NCBI RefSeq assembly: GCF_016859285.1
Contig: NC_053402.1
Span: 23,941,056 to 24,005,055 of the forward strand
Direction: 5' to 3'
DNA: 64,000 nt
From: Xiphias gladius
Taxonomy: Eukaryota; Chordata; Actinopteri; Istiophoriformes; Xiphiidae
Shown piece after piece: positions 63,212 through 64,000 of the stretch. Within the stretch, counting starts at the first letter, position 1. Each line of letters begins with the position of its first letter. Both the position numbers and the translations under genes were made by a program. The notes under the pieces are model-generated. The model was not told the origin of the DNA, did not search any database, and saw only the letters and a program-made list of their open reading frames with translations.

Positions 63212-63874
63212 CGCCACTGATCTGGCAGCGCACGGACTCTGTGAAAGCGCGTCGGGACCGAGCTCCGCGCAGTAAACTGCTGCTTTTGTTGTCGGTGACG
63301 CAGTTAGACGGGGACGCACATCTGCAGCCCGGGACAATCCCCCAGATTAGCGCCTGACACGCAGGATTTGCCGCAGAGGCACCTGATTCACCGGGAGCGA
63401 GGCGCCGAGTCAGAGCAGACAGAATGATCTAGATCCATTTTTATGGTCCAGCGGAGCCTGTTCCTCAGGGTTCTCCCCGTCCTCTGTATCTTCATCGGAT
63501 GCACTTTGCGCACATGTCTCCAGGACGCAATCGTTCCAGAGAAGCCCCCCCAGAGAAGTGACCAAAGTGGACCCGTGGCAGGTTTTACGCAGAACGCCAA
63601 TATGCCGATTAGAGTGTTCGAGAAACTTTTTTGGCGGAGTCTGCATTTGCCGTTAGTCTTCTGAGAAGTGATAATGTGTGTTATTCCTGCTGCCGGTGGA
63701 AACGTCTAATCCTCCCCCCCGATTACCGCGCTCAGATGGATTGCGTCTTGCCGGCCAGCCGGCTGACATCAGGGCCTAGTTAAATGAATTTAACCGCTAT
63801 GCTTGCGTCTTGACTGCTGAACTGCGGCCATTTAGGACAGTTCGGTATCGTTTTGCTTTTCCCGTGGTGCCAAA
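63212..63874 (+). promoter_or_regulatory. CpG-rich promoter and 5' UTR of the Mpv17-like gene
   Basis: CpG density rises sharply here (for example GCGCGTCGGGACCGAGC near 63246). No TATA box is evident. It precedes the start codon at 63875. Confidence 0.45.
63443..63664 (+). CDS. Candidate 73-residue secreted-type ORF
   Basis: The frame starts MVQRSLFLRVLPVLCIFIGC, which resembles a signal peptide, followed by TLRTCLQ, a Pro/Gln-rich middle and a hydrophobic end. It lies in the CpG-rich region 210 bases before the Mpv17-like start, so it may be chance or an upstream ORF. No family was recognised, and a minus-strand frame overlaps it. Confidence 0.2.
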   Translation: MVQRSLFLRVLPVLCIFIGCTLRTCLQDAIVPEKPPQRSDQSGPVAGFTQNANMPIRVFEKLFWRSLHLPLVF

Positions 63875-64000
63875 ATGAGGAGAGCTGTACTGAAAGAAGC
63901 CGCCAAACGATTCCCCTGGCTGGCCAATGTCACTTTGTACGGCTGCTTGTTCGCCGGCGGTGACCTGGTCCATCAGCTCATAGCTCAGAAGGAGCGCATG
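63875..64000 (+). CDS. mpv17l: Mpv17-like membrane protein, 5' end (partial)
   Basis: The first 42 codons read MRRAVLKEAAKRFPWLANVT, then LYGCLFAGGDLVHQLIAQKERM, and run off the right edge. This is the N-terminus of the Mpv17/PMP22 family: an amphipathic, basic leader, then the first membrane helix with the conserved N.T.YG.L...GD...Q pattern. Family members sit in the inner mitochondrial or peroxisomal membrane and affect reactive oxygen handling or nucleotide supply. The pattern RRxPWxxNVxLYGxLxxxGD fits Mpv17L better than Mpv17, Pxmp2 or Mpv17L2, so the symbol is likely but not certain. The start codon is in good context (CAAAATGA) and is the first one in frame. Confidence 0.85.
   Translation, partial: MRRAVLKEAAKRFPWLANVTLYGCLFAGGDLVHQLIAQKERM

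Overview
The window is vertebrate nuclear DNA, almost certainly from a teleost fish. It carries intron-rich protein genes with GT-AG splice sites, CA/GT and tetranucleotide microsatellites, a Tc1/mariner relic and several short dispersed repeat families typical of fish genomes. Almost all simple open frames are noise. I rebuilt the real genes by recognising conserved protein segments and joining them at splice sites that keep the frame.

Layout, left to right. (1) 530-817, minus strand: the first two coding exons of a Cys-loop receptor subunit resembling 5-HT3 receptors; the rest lies beyond the left edge. (2) About 1880-2440: a decayed Tc1-like transposase. (3) 3198-10399, minus: complete tsen54 (tRNA-splicing endonuclease subunit), 12 exons, 525 codons. 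(4) 11593-11664, minus: an intact tRNA-Thr(CGT). (5) About 12200-13648, plus: a probable two-exon gene for an unrecognised 64-residue membrane protein. (6) 13649-18700: repeat-rich intergenic DNA with two elements that look like non-autonomous DNA transposons. (7) 19683-33723, plus: complete suz12 (Polycomb repressive complex 2), 16 coding exons, 749 codons, with a 3' UTR to about 36240. (8) 36240-40330: the spacer between convergent genes, with two divergent CTCF-like motifs, a CpG-rich patch, two uncertain small coding candidates and a ~490-bp tract nearly lacking A on the plus strand. (9) 45355-54006, minus: complete crlf3, 8 coding exons, 445 codons, with a probable 5-kb 3' UTR and a non-coding first exon near 59969-60080. 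(10) 60100-63870: repeats, then a CpG-rich promoter region. (11) 63875-64000, plus: the start of an Mpv17-like mitochondrial membrane protein gene, cut by the right edge.

The genes do not form a pathway. Tsen54 belongs to tRNA splicing, Suz12 to histone H3K27 methylation, Crlf3 to cytokine-receptor-like signalling and the Mpv17-like protein to an organelle membrane. From general knowledge, human TSEN54 is on 17q25 and SUZ12 and CRLF3 on 17q11, so their closeness here would be a fish-lineage arrangement. I found no convincing new multi-gene system. The items most worth a second look are the 64-residue membrane protein, the small candidates between suz12 and crlf3, the divergent CTCF-like pair, and the transposon remnant that appears to supply the branch point for a tsen54 exon.
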